A DNA stretch of 64,000 bases from Pelagicoccus sp. SDUM812002 (lineage in GTDB: Bacteria > Verrucomicrobiota > Verrucomicrobiia > Opitutales > Opitutaceae), in assembly GCF_031127835.1 (NCBI RefSeq), contig NZ_JARXHX010000001.1, positions 806,001 to 870,000 on the forward strand. The letters run 5' to 3'. Positions within the stretch are counted from its first letter, which is position 1; each line of letters opens with the position of its first letter. Made by a program: the position numbers and the translations under genes. This document shows, piece by piece, positions 43,912 through 55,007 of this stretch. A model generated the notes under the pieces. That model searched no databases and was not told the DNA's origin. It saw only the letters and a list, made by a program, of their open reading frames with translations.

Positions 43912-46900
43912 GTAGCGAAGAGCAAAGCGAGAGAGATTTGAACAGCGGAGCCATCGCATGGATGGCCCGCAACCCGGTCGCCGCGAATCTGTTGATGGTC
44001 ATCCTCATCGCCGGAGGCGTGTTCACTGCTTTCAACATCCAGAAGGAGGTTAACCCAAACTTCCAACTCGACATCGTGCAGGTGCAAGTCGGCTATCCCG
44101 GCGCAGCGCCAACCGAAGTAGAGCAAGGCATAATCCTACCGATTGAAGAGACCATCCGTAGCGTTGACGGCATAAAAGAGTTCACCTCCCAAGCTCGCGA
44201 AGGTTCCGGTTCCGTATCCATAGAGCTGGTACAGGGAACGAATCGGATGCAAGCCTTCCAGGACATTGATCAGGCCATCAATCGCATTCGCACCTTTCCA
44301 AACGATATCGACCAACCACGGGTCAGTTTACAGTCCAACCTACGAGGCGTGCTCGACATCGTCCTCTATGGCAACACCGACCAGTGGAGTCTCCGTAAAC
44401 TCGCTGAGCAGCTGCGCGACCGCATGCTGAGCGACCCGCGTATCACGCAAATTGAACTGCAGAACTCAAACGACTACGTCACCCACGTCGAAATCCCGCG
44501 AGCCACGCTACGCGCCTACCGAATCACACTACAAGAGGTTGCCGATGTCATTTCGCAATCGAGCGAAGACGTAGCCGCTGGTACCGTCGAAACTGAAACC
44601 GGTGAAATCCTCCTACGCCTCTCGGGCCGGAAACAATGGGCTGAAGAGTTCGGCGAGATCGAGATTCTACGTTCTGAATCCGGAACCAGTGTTAAGCTCT
44701 CGGACCTCGCCACCGTAACAGACGGATTCGAGGAAGGCAGCTTTCCTTCGCAGTTTAACCAAACGCCTTCCACTCAAGTAGAAATCTACCGGATAGGCGA
44801 CCAATCTCCTTTGGAAATTTCAGAAGCGGTCAACGAGATCATGGCGAACTTCGAGTCTACGCTGCCTCCCGGCGTAAACTGGCGTATCGACAGCAACGCA
44901 GCCGACGACTATCGCCAACGCCTCTCCCTTCTTATCAAAAACGGAGCGATTGCCATCTTCATAGTGCTCGCCATTCTCTCCCTCTTCCTAGAGTTCCGAC
45001 TCGCGATCTGGGTGATGGCCGGCATGGCAATTTCCTTCATCGGCGGTATTCTGTTCCTGCCCTTAGTAGACGTAAGTATCAACATGGTTTCCATGTTCGC
45101 GTTCCTTGTCGTGCTGGGAATCGTTGTCGACGACGCCATCGTGGTGGGAGAAAACATCCACGAACAACGGCAGCAAGGTATGAACTTCTTGGATGCAGCG
45201 ATTCATGGGGCAAAAGACATATCTGGCCCCGTCATTTTCAGTATCCTGACAAATATCGTAGCATTCGTGCCTCTGCTTTTCATACCTGGCGAAACCGGGC
45301 TCTTTTGGTGGCCGCTCCCTGCCGTCGTGATCATCGTCCTAGCCGTTTCCTTATTTGAGGCACTCTATATCTTACCCGCCCACCTCGCCCACGCGAAAGA
45401 AGGCTCCAGAACCAAGATCGGCTCCAAACTCCACAACCTGCAGCAAAGATTCGCCCGCAAGTTCGACGGATTCGTCAACAATTATTACCGTCGTTTTCTG
45501 GAGCTGTGCTTGAAAGCTCGATACATTACCATTATCGCCGCCGTCGGCCTCTTCATTATCGTCGGCAGCTACGCAACCAGCTCCCACATGGGCATGATCA
45601 ACATGCCAGAAGTTTCGGCGGACGAGATTGAAGCTGGCATCCGCCTCCCTGTGGGAGTGACACCGGACCAAGCGTGGCAAGTCGCCCAAGACGTCACCGC
45701 TTCTACGCTCCGTATGTTCGACGAGCACAACCTCCACGAAGTGGCCGAAGGTGTGAAAACTAACATTCGCGGAGGTAGCTTCGTCGACGTCGAAATCGTA
45801 ATGCGCCCTCCCGACGAACACGACCGTACCGCTCGAGAAGTCATTGATCTTTGGAGACAGGAAATTGGGGACATCCCGGGCGTAGACCAAGTTACTTTCG
45901 AAGCGGAGAGCGGTCCCGGTGGCTATCGACAAGACATCAGCGTCGACCTCAGCCACAACGATATCGCTGCGCTCGAACAGGCAACCGCGGCATTCGTGGA
46001 ACGAGCCGAGAGTTTCGATAACACGAGGGACGCCAGCGACAACTACAACAAAGGGAAACGGCAAATCGACTTTACGCTTCGAACTGAAGGTCGGGCCCTC
46101 GGCCTCACGCAAGACGATCTCGGAGAACAGATTCGTGCCTCGTTCTACGGCGCCCTGGCAACCCGACAACTCCGCGGAACAAACGAATTCGAAGTCCGCG
46201 TCAAGTTGCCCCTTCCAGAGCGCAAGAATATCCACAACCTCGAAGACCTCGTCATCCAAACCCCGGACGGAACTGAGGTCCCCCTCCTCGACGTAGCGGA
46301 CGTAAGCTACAGTGAAGCCTTTTCATCCATCAATCGAAGAGACGGCCGTCGGGTCGTAACCGTCTCCATGGACGTGGAGCCCAAGCGTACTCTCGGACAA
46401 GTGATAAACGCCTTTGAAAACGAAGTACTACCAGAAATCAGGTCAGAATTCCCCGGGCTCACTTGGACCTTCGAAGGCAGCCAGGCGGAAATGAGAGAGT
46501 CGACAGGGGCGCTGTACGGAGGTCTCGGATTAGCCTTGTTCGTCATATACGCCTTGCTTGCCGTCGCGTTTGGAAGCTACGTGCAGCCACTCATCGTTTT
46601 GGTGGCTATTCCCTTCGGAGCGATCGGGGCCGCTATCGGCCACATCATCCTCGGCTACGACCTCTCGCTCATCAGCCTCATGGGGATGATCGCCCTTTCC
46701 GGAGTCGTAGTGAACGATTCGCTCATCATGATAGACTACGCCAACCGGCAGCGGAAAAACGTCAGCCCCTTCGAAGCCATCCACCGAGCTGGCTTACGGC
46801 GCTTTCGCCCCATCGCCTTAACCACCATGACGACCGCTTGCGGCTTGATACCTATCATCACCGAGACGTCCATGCAGGCCCAATACCTCATCCCAATGGC

Positions 46901-47009
46901 CATCTCGCTCGGTTTCGGAATCGTCTTCGCTACATCGATCATCCTGATCCTCGTCCCCTGCCTGTATCTAATGTTTGAAGACGGCAAGGTATGGCTGGGG
47001 AAGACCTGA
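43908..47009 (+). CDS. RND inner-membrane efflux pump
   Basis: 1033 residues, full length, twelve transmembrane helices and two large periplasmic loops. N-terminus [20 protein letters not shown] and [18 protein letters not shown]. The proton relay of helix 4 is intact ([14 protein letters not shown]). The C-terminal half has [21 protein letters not shown] and [17 protein letters not shown]. It is of the HAE1-like group; the substrate range is unknown. The ATG overlaps the adaptor's TGA. Confidence 0.95.
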   Translation: MSSEEQSERDLNSGAIAWMARNPVAANLLMVILIAGGVFTAFNIQKEVNPNFQLDIVQVQVGYPGAAPTEVEQGIILPIEETIRSVDGIKEFTSQAREGSGSVSIELVQGTNRMQAFQDIDQAINRIRTFPNDIDQPRVSLQSNLRGVLDIVLYGNTDQWSLRKLAEQLRDRMLSDPRITQIELQNSNDYVTHVEIPRATLRAYRITLQEVADVISQSSEDVAAGTVETETGEILLRLSGRKQWAEEFGEIEILRSESGTSVKLSDLATVTDGFEEGSFPSQFNQTPSTQVEIYRIGDQSPLEISEAVNEIMANFESTLPPGVNWRIDSNAADDYRQRLSLLIKNGAIAIFIVLAILSLFLEFRLAIWVMAGMAISFIGGILFLPLVDVSINMVSMFAFLVVLGIVVDDAIVVGENIHEQRQQGMNFLDAAIHGAKDISGPVIFSILTNIVAFVPLLFIPGETGLFWWPLPAVVIIVLAVSLFEALYILPAHLAHAKEGSRTKIGSKLHNLQQRFARKFDGFVNNYYRRFLELCLKARYITIIAAVGLFIIVGSYATSSHMGMINMPEVSADEIEAGIRLPVGVTPDQAWQVAQDVTASTLRMFDEHNLHEVAEGVKTNIRGGSFVDVEIVMRPPDEHDRTAREVIDLWRQEIGDIPGVDQVTFEAESGPGGYRQDISVDLSHNDIAALEQATAAFVERAESFDNTRDASDNYNKGKRQIDFTLRTEGRALGLTQDDLGEQIRASFYGALATRQLRGTNEFEVRVKLPLPERKNIHNLEDLVIQTPDGTEVPLLDVADVSYSEAFSSINRRDGRRVVTVSMDVEPKRTLGQVINAFENEVLPEIRSEFPGLTWTFEGSQAEMRESTGALYGGLGLALFVIYALLAVAFGSYVQPLIVLVAIPFGAIGAAIGHIILGYDLSLISLMGMIALSGVVVNDSLIMIDYANRQRKNVSPFEAIHRAGLRRFRPIALTTMTTACGLIPIITETSMQAQYLIPMAISLGFGIVFATSIILILVPCLYLMFEDGKVWLGKT

Positions 47010-47130
47010 ATAAGACAGTAAATACGCCGGGGAGCGGCGACTCTAGGCGGGCATCATTCGATAGGACGAGAAACAACTCGTTTGCAAAACGCTCTAATTC
47101 TGAGAGGCTATTGCAATAATCGCTCCCAAT

Positions 47131-50100
47131 ATGCCCCGAATACTCGCCACTTCACTCTTAGCCTTCGCCCTCTCCTTAGCTACATTCAGCCTGGCCAATG
47201 GCATCGACCGACTCGTGTTCGAGCCGCCCGCTTCGTTAGACAATGGTAAACGCATCGTTCTCGTTTCCGGCGACGAAGAATATCGATCGGAAGAGTCATG
47301 TCCCATGCTGGCAAAAATACTAAGCCAACGTCATGGTTTTCACTGCACTGTTCTTTTCGCAATCGATCCAGCAAATGGATACATCGATCCCAACCACACT
47401 CAGAATATCCCCGGACTGGAGGCGCTGTATGATGCTGACCTGATGATACTCGGCACCCGCTGGCGCCGCCTTCCTGGCGAACAACTCCAGCCCATACTCG
47501 ACTTCCTTAATTCAGCCAAACCAATCATCGCTTTCCGCACCGCAACTCACGCCTTCAACAACGAAAACAAATACGGAGGGTATGACTGGCAAAATTTCGG
47601 CAAAAATGTGGTAGGCGAGAATTGGCTCAACCACCACGGGAAACATAAAGTCGAAGGCGGCCGCGCCATGGTCGAAGCAGAAAATGCCAAACACCCGATT
47701 CTTAACTCGGTCGGCGACATCTTCACTTGGTCTGACATCTACGGCATTGCCCACCTCGACCAAAAAGCTGCGACCGTGCTGTTGCGTGGAGCCGTCACCG
47801 AAACCCTCGAACCTGATTCTAAGATCCTCAATGGGCCGAAAAATGATCCCATGATGCCCCTAGCGTGGCTGAAGTCCTACCCCACTCCGAGTGGCGATGA
47901 TAAAGGCCTTTGCTTCGCCACGACCGCTGGAGCTGCATACGACCTGCAAGACGTGGACCTCCGACGCCTCTTCGTCAACGCCGCCTACGACCTGCTCGAT
48001 CTTCCGGTACCCGCAGAAGCGAACGTCGACTACATAGACCCTTTCGACCCATCCTTTTACGGATTCCAAGATAAAGGCTATTTTCAAAAACGTAAGCTTC
48101 TAGTCTCGGACTACCGTATCGGACATTCCGCGCGCTCTATTTTGAGTCCCGAAGAACTGGATACGCTCGAGAAGCAGACGCCAAACCCGACATCTTCCAT
48201 CGACGTAAAAAAAAACGCTAGACTAGTCGTTTTGGGAAACGGCCTAAGCGAGCGAATGCTTCACCACGGCCATTTCGAGACAGAACTACACCTCCGTTTC
48301 CCAAATAGCGGATTAACAGTCCGCAACCTCTCTCGCTCAGGATCCACCCCAGGATTCCGTCCCCACCCCTCGCGAAACTCCCAATGGGCCTTTCCTGGAG
48401 CGGCGGAATTCCACCCAAACCTTCAGCATCACAGCGGAGAAGGCCATTACCCTACCGAAGACGAGTGGCTCGCCGGGCTAGAGCCTGATATCATCCTAGC
48501 TTGCTACGGGTACAACGAATCCTTCAACGGGCCCGAGGGACTGGAATCATTTCGACGGGAACTCTCTGCTTTCGTCGATCACAGCCTGAACACAAGCTAC
48601 AACGCCAGCGCGCCACCGCAACTTGCACTTGCCTCGCCAATCGCCTTCCAGAATCTAAGCGATACTCACGACCTGCCCAACGGTAAAAAAGAGAACGCAA
48701 ACTTGGCGATCTACACCCAAGCTATCAAAGAAGTTGCGGACGAAAGGGGAATCGTCTTCATCGACCTTTTCACGCCTACAAAGGAGCTCTTCGACTCGAC
48801 TTCGGAGCCTTTAACCGTAAACGGAGCGCACCTCAACGATTCCGGCTACCGACAGCTCGCGCCGCTGCTGGCATCCCTACTCTTTCCGGAATCGAAGAGG
48901 TCCCCAAAGCTGGCGAACCGCGCCGACGATCTAACAGCGTTGGTCCTCGAAAAAGATTGGTATTGGTTCCACGACTACAAAATGCCAAATGGCATTCACG
49001 CCTACGGACGTCGCTTCGAACCTTTCGGAGTAGAGAATTACCCGGAAGAGGTTGAGAAGGTCCGTCAGCTGACCGCAAACCGCGACCTCGCCATCCACGC
49101 CTTGCTTCAAGGTCAAACATTCGACCTCGCCTCAGCCGATCGCTCTACTCGCACTCTCAGCGAAATAAAATCAAACGCGCCCGAACGTGCCAATAACTCC
49201 TATCGCTACGGTCAGGATGCCCTCGATTCCTTCACACTCGCCGACGGCTACCAGATAGAACTCTTCGCCTCCGAGAAAGAATTCCCCAACCTCGCAAACC
49301 CAGCCCAACTCTCTTTCGACAACCAAGGTCGGCTATGGGTCTCAGTTTTACCGAGCTACCCGCACTTTCGCCCCGGTGACCCACAGCCCAACGACAAGCT
49401 CCTCATTTACGAAGATACCGATGGCGACGGAAAAGCTGACAAGGAAACCGTATTCGCAGAAAACTTACATCTTCCCATCGGATTCGAGTTGGGACCAGAG
49501 GGAGTCTACCTTTCGCAAGCTCCGAACCTCGTGCGGCTGCTAGACCGCGACGGCGACGACCATGCCGACCATCGAGAAATACTCCTGTCCGGATTTGATA
49601 CGCACGACACCCACCACGCTATCTCAGCCTTCACTGCTGATCCTTCCGGAGCCATTTATATGGGTGAAGGCGTCTTCCTCCACAGCAATGTCGAAACCGC
49701 TTATGGCCCCATCCGTTCCGTCAACGGCGGATTTTACCGATTCAGTCCCCAACGGCAAAAGTTGGAAAGAATAGTCCAAACCCATACCTCAAATCCATGG
49801 GGCATCGCCCATGACCAGTGGGGCCAAGAATTCTTCCTTAGCACCTCGGAACCAGATATGTACTGGATGCTGCCCGTTCAAGTTAAACCCAGCTACGGCC
49901 AACTCATCGTCGGCACCGAGAGTATCGTTCCAGACACCCACCGGGTTCGTCCCACTTCCGGACTCGAGTTTGTATCCAGTCGACACTTTCCAGAGCAGGT
50001 ACAAGGCGACTACCTACTCAACAATTGCATTGGCTTCCTCGGCGCCAAGCAACATAGCATCTCCGACTCGGGGGCCGGCTACATAAGCGATTTCCGGCAG

Positions 50101-51267
50101 GACCTCTTCCAATCGACCGATCCTAATTTTCGTCCCGTCGATCTCGAATTTGCTCCCGACGGATCACTTTACGTCGTTGACTGGCACAATCAACTCATAG
50201 GGCACATGCAGCATAACGCTCGCGATCCCCTGCGCGACCACGCCCATGGACGTATCTATCGCATCACCCACAAAAATCGCCCCCTCGTTCCTAATTTCAA
50301 TCTAACCGAAGCCAGCGTTACCCAACTCGTTGAAAGCCTCTCTCTCCCGGAACTACGCACCCGCTATAGAATCAGGAGAGAGCTCAGAGGCAGGCCGCCC
50401 GAGCAGGTCCTGCCTGTCTTGATCGACTGGATTGTAAATTTGGATACAAACGACCCGCGTGAAGGACATCACAAACTCGAAGCCCTCTGGACCAGCTGGG
50501 GACTCAATCAAACAAACACCGACCTCCTCCGAGAGCTTCTCAATTCAGACTCCCACCATATCCGTTCTGCAACCGTTCGAGTTCTGCGCTACAACAGCCA
50601 TATGCTCGAAGATCATGCCGACTTGCTAGCGCGCGCCGCCTCAGACACGCATCCGCGCGTTCGACTTGAAGCGCTGATAGCCGCCTCACGTCTCGATATT
50701 CCCGAATCAAAAAGCATCGTCGAATTGGCCGGTTCACAACCGCTCGACAAATGGACACGACAAGCCTACAGCCAAGCCTTGGTCAATCTAGGAGGGACTC
50801 CAGAGGTCAAAATTGAGAACAAAGAAGTAACAGCACCCGCACATCTTACTAATACCGAGCAACAACGTTGGGAAATCGGGTACGAAATCTACCGCCGAGA
50901 GGGACATTGCATTACCTGCCATCAAGAGGATGGCGGAGGTCTGCCCGCCGCTTCCTTCCCCCCGATCGCCGGCACAGAGTGGACCAACGGACATCCTGAG
51001 CGTCTCATCGATCTCACCCTCCACGGCTTGATGGGACCCATTGAAGTGAAGGGGACAAATTACGCTGGCCATGTTCCAATGACCCAATTCAACGGCTTAC
51101 TTGACGACCAAGAAATAGCGGCAGTGCTTACCTATGTTCGCAACGCCTTCGGAAACCAGGCCTCCGTTGTCACTCCAGAGCAGGTCGCCAAAGTACGAGC
51201 TAGCAGCCAAGGAAAGGCAGGATTCTGGACCGCCGAAACGCTCGATAAAAAATACGACATACATTGA
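47131..51267 (+). CDS. Secreted ThuA/SGNH/propeller/cytochrome c mosaic
   Basis: 1378 residues. Signal peptide to about residue 22. A ThuA-like domain (about 35-290; LVSGDEEYRSEESCPMLAKIL, TATHAFNN, HPILNSVGDIFTWSDIYG). An SGNH-esterase-like domain (about 365-590) with LVVLGNGLSERM, ILACYGYNESFNG and a late GAHLNDSGYRQLAPLL. A PVC-type beta-propeller (about 695-1045; LWVSVLPSYPHF, GFELGPEGVYLSQAPNL). HEAT-like helices, then a haem c domain with CITCHQ (C1260, C1263, H1264) and VLTYVRNAFG. Four activities on one chain suggest a processive attack on a decorated polysaccharide: deacylation plus oxidation with electron export. Same strand as the RND genes but 120 bp apart. Confidence 0.85.
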   Translation: MPRILATSLLAFALSLATFSLANGIDRLVFEPPASLDNGKRIVLVSGDEEYRSEESCPMLAKILSQRHGFHCTVLFAIDPANGYIDPNHTQNIPGLEALYDADLMILGTRWRRLPGEQLQPILDFLNSAKPIIAFRTATHAFNNENKYGGYDWQNFGKNVVGENWLNHHGKHKVEGGRAMVEAENAKHPILNSVGDIFTWSDIYGIAHLDQKAATVLLRGAVTETLEPDSKILNGPKNDPMMPLAWLKSYPTPSGDDKGLCFATTAGAAYDLQDVDLRRLFVNAAYDLLDLPVPAEANVDYIDPFDPSFYGFQDKGYFQKRKLLVSDYRIGHSARSILSPEELDTLEKQTPNPTSSIDVKKNARLVVLGNGLSERMLHHGHFETELHLRFPNSGLTVRNLSRSGSTPGFRPHPSRNSQWAFPGAAEFHPNLQHHSGEGHYPTEDEWLAGLEPDIILACYGYNESFNGPEGLESFRRELSAFVDHSLNTSYNASAPPQLALASPIAFQNLSDTHDLPNGKKENANLAIYTQAIKEVADERGIVFIDLFTPTKELFDSTSEPLTVNGAHLNDSGYRQLAPLLASLLFPESKRSPKLANRADDLTALVLEKDWYWFHDYKMPNGIHAYGRRFEPFGVENYPEEVEKVRQLTANRDLAIHALLQGQTFDLASADRSTRTLSEIKSNAPERANNSYRYGQDALDSFTLADGYQIELFASEKEFPNLANPAQLSFDNQGRLWVSVLPSYPHFRPGDPQPNDKLLIYEDTDGDGKADKETVFAENLHLPIGFELGPEGVYLSQAPNLVRLLDRDGDDHADHREILLSGFDTHDTHHAISAFTADPSGAIYMGEGVFLHSNVETAYGPIRSVNGGFYRFSPQRQKLERIVQTHTSNPWGIAHDQWGQEFFLSTSEPDMYWMLPVQVKPSYGQLIVGTESIVPDTHRVRPTSGLEFVSSRHFPEQVQGDYLLNNCIGFLGAKQHSISDSGAGYISDFRQDLFQSTDPNFRPVDLEFAPDGSLYVVDWHNQLIGHMQHNARDPLRDHAHGRIYRITHKNRPLVPNFNLTEASVTQLVESLSLPELRTRYRIRRELRGRPPEQVLPVLIDWIVNLDTNDPREGHHKLEALWTSWGLNQTNTDLLRELLNSDSHHIRSATVRVLRYNSHMLEDHADLLARAASDTHPRVRLEALIAASRLDIPESKSIVELAGSQPLDKWTRQAYSQALVNLGGTPEVKIENKEVTAPAHLTNTEQQRWEIGYEIYRREGHCITCHQEDGGGLPAASFPPIAGTEWTNGHPERLIDLTLHGLMGPIEVKGTNYAGHVPMTQFNGLLDDQEIAAVLTYVRNAFGNQASVVTPEQVAKVRASSQGKAGFWTAETLDKKYDIH

Positions 51268-51494
51268 TTCCATCTACCATCGATCGATGGGAACTCAGCG
51301 ATAGAGGATGTCTTAGTCAGAGGGAATTGAGATCAAACCTTATAAATCGATACCGAAGGTGCTCCCCAAATAGAGCTTGATCCTTCTGAGCCAGATGGAC
51401 TTGGACTCACCGGATAGATCCAAGCCATTTGGAATGGCGTCGAATCCAATAAAGGCCCAGCTAAAAAAGTCACCTTTGAGTGGGGCCATGCACC

Positions 51495-53228
51495 TCATTC
51501 ACTCGATGGCTCCCGCCCCGCTGCCAGCAGTAGGAGGCCACCCACCGCAGCAACAGAAGCGACCAAAAACGTGACTGAAAAAACATCGGCCCATTCTCCC
51601 GCTCCAAAGAATAACAAACACAAAAGTCCAGCTGCTAACAAGCAAACCCGTCCCATCAAAGTTAGCTGATCCTTATCCTTCGATGCCCCGATTTCATCCT
51701 TAAAATCCACAGGTTTCGATAGCTTATCGAAAAAAGCGTCGGAACGCTTCGAGTAGTTTGTCACCTTGTCACCCCGGTAGCCGAGACGGCAGATCACTAG
51801 AGAAAGCCCGAACCCTACGAAGACGCCAAGCGTGCGCTCCTGCACCGACCACGCCTCACCGCCTAACTCTGCGTCAACAAGGGACCACAATGAAGGAGCT
51901 GCACAAAAAGCGAATATCACAAAATAGGACCAATACGGAATTCGCTTGATAAAGAGTGCTGCGAGCAAGGGTAAGGCCATCGGCATGCTAATCAACGGAG
52001 CCAAGAAGAAAAATATGTCAAAGAGACGAATTTCAGTTTGTTGTGATAAAGCTCCTGCGTATCCAACAACCAATACACCTAAAAGCGCAGTCACTAGCTT
52101 GCAGGCTAACAGGTTAGCTCGATCCCCCATATTCCCCATTCCTAAGCGAGCCCTAACTCGCGGCAGTAGGTTACGTACAATGATACCAGTCTGCTCGTTC
52201 AACCCGGAATCCATACTGCTCATGGTGGCAGAAAACATCGCCGCGACCATGATACCGACCATCGAGGGCGGCAAAACCTTTAACGCCATGAAGGCATAGG
52301 AAGCAGCAGCGGGGTCTGAAACATCCATTGCCAACACCTCCTCCTCATAAAGAAACCGAGCCACCATGGGAGGCAAAAACCATAACGCTGCCCCCACGAA
52401 CATAAGGAAAAATGCCAGTAACGCGCCTCTACTCGCCTCTCTTTCGTCTTTGGCAGAAAAATAGCGACTCGCCGATCCCAAGCCAACCTGCGACAGGATC
52501 TGCATGAAAAAGATCGCCCATATCCATGACCAAGAAAACTTGGCATCTGGGAACTGATCCGAGTCCTTCACGAAACTAAAATCCGACGCGAAACGAGGGT
52601 CTGAGAATGAGGTGACAAATGCATCCCATCCGCCCATGTGCCAAAGCGACAGCCCCGCCACCAAAATCGTCACCGGAATCATAATCAAGCTCTGCACAAA
52701 GTCAGTCGCCATGACCGCCCACTTGCCACCTGTTAACGAGTAAAAGACCACCACGCAGCCAATCACTACGATACAAGGAAGGAGGGGGATCGAAAATATG
52801 CTACTGGTGAACATGGCCAAGGCCCACAGTTGCACAGCCGCGTGCAAGGGTCCCACCATCAATCCTGCATAGGCGACAACCTGCTCGATCCCCACCCCAT
52901 AACGGTCTCTCACGATATCAGCCATGGTGAAGGCTCTCGTGCGCCGGAACAAAGCAGCTAGAAACTTCCAAGCGACTAAGAAGCCAACGCAATTTGCAAC
53001 ATAGATGATAAGCATCGACGGCCCGGCATCAAAGGCCGCGGAAGCGTTTCCGGTGAATGTGAATGCACTGATGCCAGCCATGAACATACTGGACCCCACC
53101 ATCCACCAAGTTCCTTGAGCCCCTCCCCGAACGTAGTCGCTAAGATTTTTATTCCGACGCGAAAAAACGATCCCGAGTAAGATCAAAACCGAAAAATAAA
53201 GGGAGAGAGTGATATATATGGATCCCAT
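51495..53228 (-). CDS. Sodium:solute symporter (SSS family)
   Basis: 577 residues with about thirteen transmembrane segments plus a C-terminal pair. SSS motifs: RRNKNLSDYVRGGAQGTWWMVGSSMFMAGISAFTF at the start and AAMFSATMSSMDSGLNEQTGI in the middle. It imports a sugar or another solute with sodium. It is convergent with the mosaic protein gene and divergent from the DUF4886 gene, so it probably serves the surrounding sugar genes. Confidence 0.92.
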   Translation of the reverse strand: MGSIYITLSLYFSVLILLGIVFSRRNKNLSDYVRGGAQGTWWMVGSSMFMAGISAFTFTGNASAAFDAGPSMLIIYVANCVGFLVAWKFLAALFRRTRAFTMADIVRDRYGVGIEQVVAYAGLMVGPLHAAVQLWALAMFTSSIFSIPLLPCIVVIGCVVVFYSLTGGKWAVMATDFVQSLIMIPVTILVAGLSLWHMGGWDAFVTSFSDPRFASDFSFVKDSDQFPDAKFSWSWIWAIFFMQILSQVGLGSASRYFSAKDEREASRGALLAFFLMFVGAALWFLPPMVARFLYEEEVLAMDVSDPAAASYAFMALKVLPPSMVGIMVAAMFSATMSSMDSGLNEQTGIIVRNLLPRVRARLGMGNMGDRANLLACKLVTALLGVLVVGYAGALSQQTEIRLFDIFFFLAPLISMPMALPLLAALFIKRIPYWSYFVIFAFCAAPSLWSLVDAELGGEAWSVQERTLGVFVGFGLSLVICRLGYRGDKVTNYSKRSDAFFDKLSKPVDFKDEIGASKDKDQLTLMGRVCLLAAGLLCLLFFGAGEWADVFSVTFLVASVAAVGGLLLLAAGREPSSE

Positions 53229-53778
53229 AACTAAGCCTAAAACTCGTTCAACAAAACTGCATTCCTACCAAATGGATATATTCGTGACTACTGATCCCTC
53301 ACCTCCGAAAAAGCAGAGAAACGAAATCTCTAATCTCCCATAAATATTCCATATCGAACAGCATCTTCGCTATCAACTATTTACACATTCCGGCGGCTAT
53401 AGGTCGCAAACAAAAGAACCAGCCAATGACAATCGGCCGGAACCCGTGAAGGCATGAAGCCATGGCATAAGTTGACAAGAAGGCCCTCACTTTACCCGTT
53501 AATCTTCGGTCTACCAAATATCCCAAAAATACAGGCATGGCATTCGCTTCCTCCCGTAGACGGGAGAAGTCTTCGAGCACGTTGAATTAAAACTCACTCC
53601 CCAGACCTGAAATCGAATATTTAACAAGTCCTCCCTTCTCACTCATTTGTGACAGTTCACACTGTTAATATCAAATTTGGAAAAACCTGATAAATTGCTG
53701 GAGATAGTAATAAAACCCAACAATATTACTGTTTTGGGTCAGAGACGGCCTAAGCGCACCAAATAATTTTACACAGTA
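53229..53778. other. Intergenic stretch between the symporter and DUF4886 genes
   Basis: 550 bp with no convincing frame on either strand; divergent promoters must lie here. An imperfect CTCCCGTAGACGGGAG hairpin occurs at 53551-53566. No repeat or RNA gene seen. Confidence 0.5.
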
Positions 53779-54741
53779 ATGCAGTATCTGATACAAATCA
53801 CCTGTTTCCTATTAGCGAGCGCAAGCTTCACTTACGCAGCAGATTCTCAAAGCACTCTTCGTTACCTTGGAATCGGAAATAGCTTCACTTGGAACTCGAC
53901 CGAATACCTAGACGAACTAGTGGAAAGCCAAGGCAAGGATTTCGAATTATTCGTGGCTGGCATTGGTGGAGCCTCCCTCGAGCGCCACCTACGAAGTGTG
54001 CGTATCCACGAATCGGATCCAAGCGACCCAGAGGGTCGTCCCTACAAGATGAAAGACGCGGACGGTAAGGAGACCGCCTACTCCCTTAAGGAACTTCTGC
54101 AGCAGCACCACTGGGACTACATTTCCATCCAACAGTTGAGCGCCCTTAGCTTTAAAGAAGAGTCATATGAGCCGTTCGCGAGCGAGCTCATCACATACAT
54201 TCGAGAGCACTCTCCAGAATCGGAAATCATAGTCCACATGACTTGGGCATACCGCGAAGATCATCAGTGGTTCGTAAATGGGGAGCTTACCCAAGACGAG
54301 ATGTACAAGAAGCTTCAGGACGCCTATTTAGTCCTCTCCAAACGCTACGACCTGCGAATCATCCCCATCGGAACTGCTTTCCATGAGGCACGCAAAATGC
54401 CTGAGTGGACCTACTACTTCCCAGATCCAAATTTCGACTACAACGATGCGAGTCCTCCTAATATCCCCGCTCAGCCAAACAGCTTAAACGCGGGCTGGTA
54501 CTGGCGTGAGGATAAAGAGACTGGAGAAGAATCGCTCCGTTTAGATGCAACGCACGCCGGTGACTACGGAAAGTTTCTTGCCGGGCTCGTGCATTATGAA
54601 TTCTTTTTCGGTGAAACAATTCCAACTGACGAGCTGCCGACCAACCTTGGACTAGAAAAAGAGAAACTAGGTAGCCTCTCCCAAGCAGCCCACCAAGCAA
54701 TCGCGACTTACGAGCCATATAACTCAGAACGGGGCAATTAG
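53779..54741 (+). CDS. DUF4886 SGNH-like secreted hydrolase
   Basis: 320 residues with a signal peptide (cleaved after FTYAA). SGNH block I reads YLGIGNSFTWNSTEYLDEL; a Gly-containing VAGIGGASLERH follows and gives block II. The late LRLDATHAGDYGKFLAGLV carries the Asp-xx-His pair of block V. DUF4886 proteins are presumed carbohydrate esterases. It lies upstream of the giant protein gene, in the opposite orientation. Confidence 0.85.
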   Translation: MQYLIQITCFLLASASFTYAADSQSTLRYLGIGNSFTWNSTEYLDELVESQGKDFELFVAGIGGASLERHLRSVRIHESDPSDPEGRPYKMKDADGKETAYSLKELLQQHHWDYISIQQLSALSFKEESYEPFASELITYIREHSPESEIIVHMTWAYREDHQWFVNGELTQDEMYKKLQDAYLVLSKRYDLRIIPIGTAFHEARKMPEWTYYFPDPNFDYNDASPPNIPAQPNSLNAGWYWREDKETGEESLRLDATHAGDYGKFLAGLVHYEFFFGETIPTDELPTNLGLEKEKLGSLSQAAHQAIATYEPYNSERGN

Positions 54742-54938
54742 TGCCAGCATTTGCTTTGAAATTTCCTGACTAGATCCTATTCGTTCAAGAAGTGCAGACG
54801 CTCATCTCCTATCGTATCGCTCTAATTGACCTTTACCTAGCTGAGGGCATTTTCCTCGAGCGTCGCGGGATATCCATCCCCTGAACGGAATGCCGTAGCT
54901 TAGAAGAATTCACGCTCAAACAGTCAGTTAAAGTATCG

Positions 54939-54972
54939 AAAAAAGCCGATTCGTCTCCTTAGACGAATCGGC
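54939..54972 (-). terminator. Rho-independent terminator of the cohesin-like gene
   Basis: On the - strand a perfect 12-bp stem (GCCGATTCGTCT with its complement) closes a four-base loop and is followed by T6. It ends the two-gene unit 64.0-55.0 kb. Confidence 0.9.
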
Positions 54973-55007
54973 CTTCCCGCTTACCTACTAGAACAAAGTG
55001 CTCACGA

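Noticed and set aside
53551-53566. CTCCCGTAGACGGGAG hairpin as a terminator
   Set aside because: Short stem without a T-run on either strand and not placed after a gene end.
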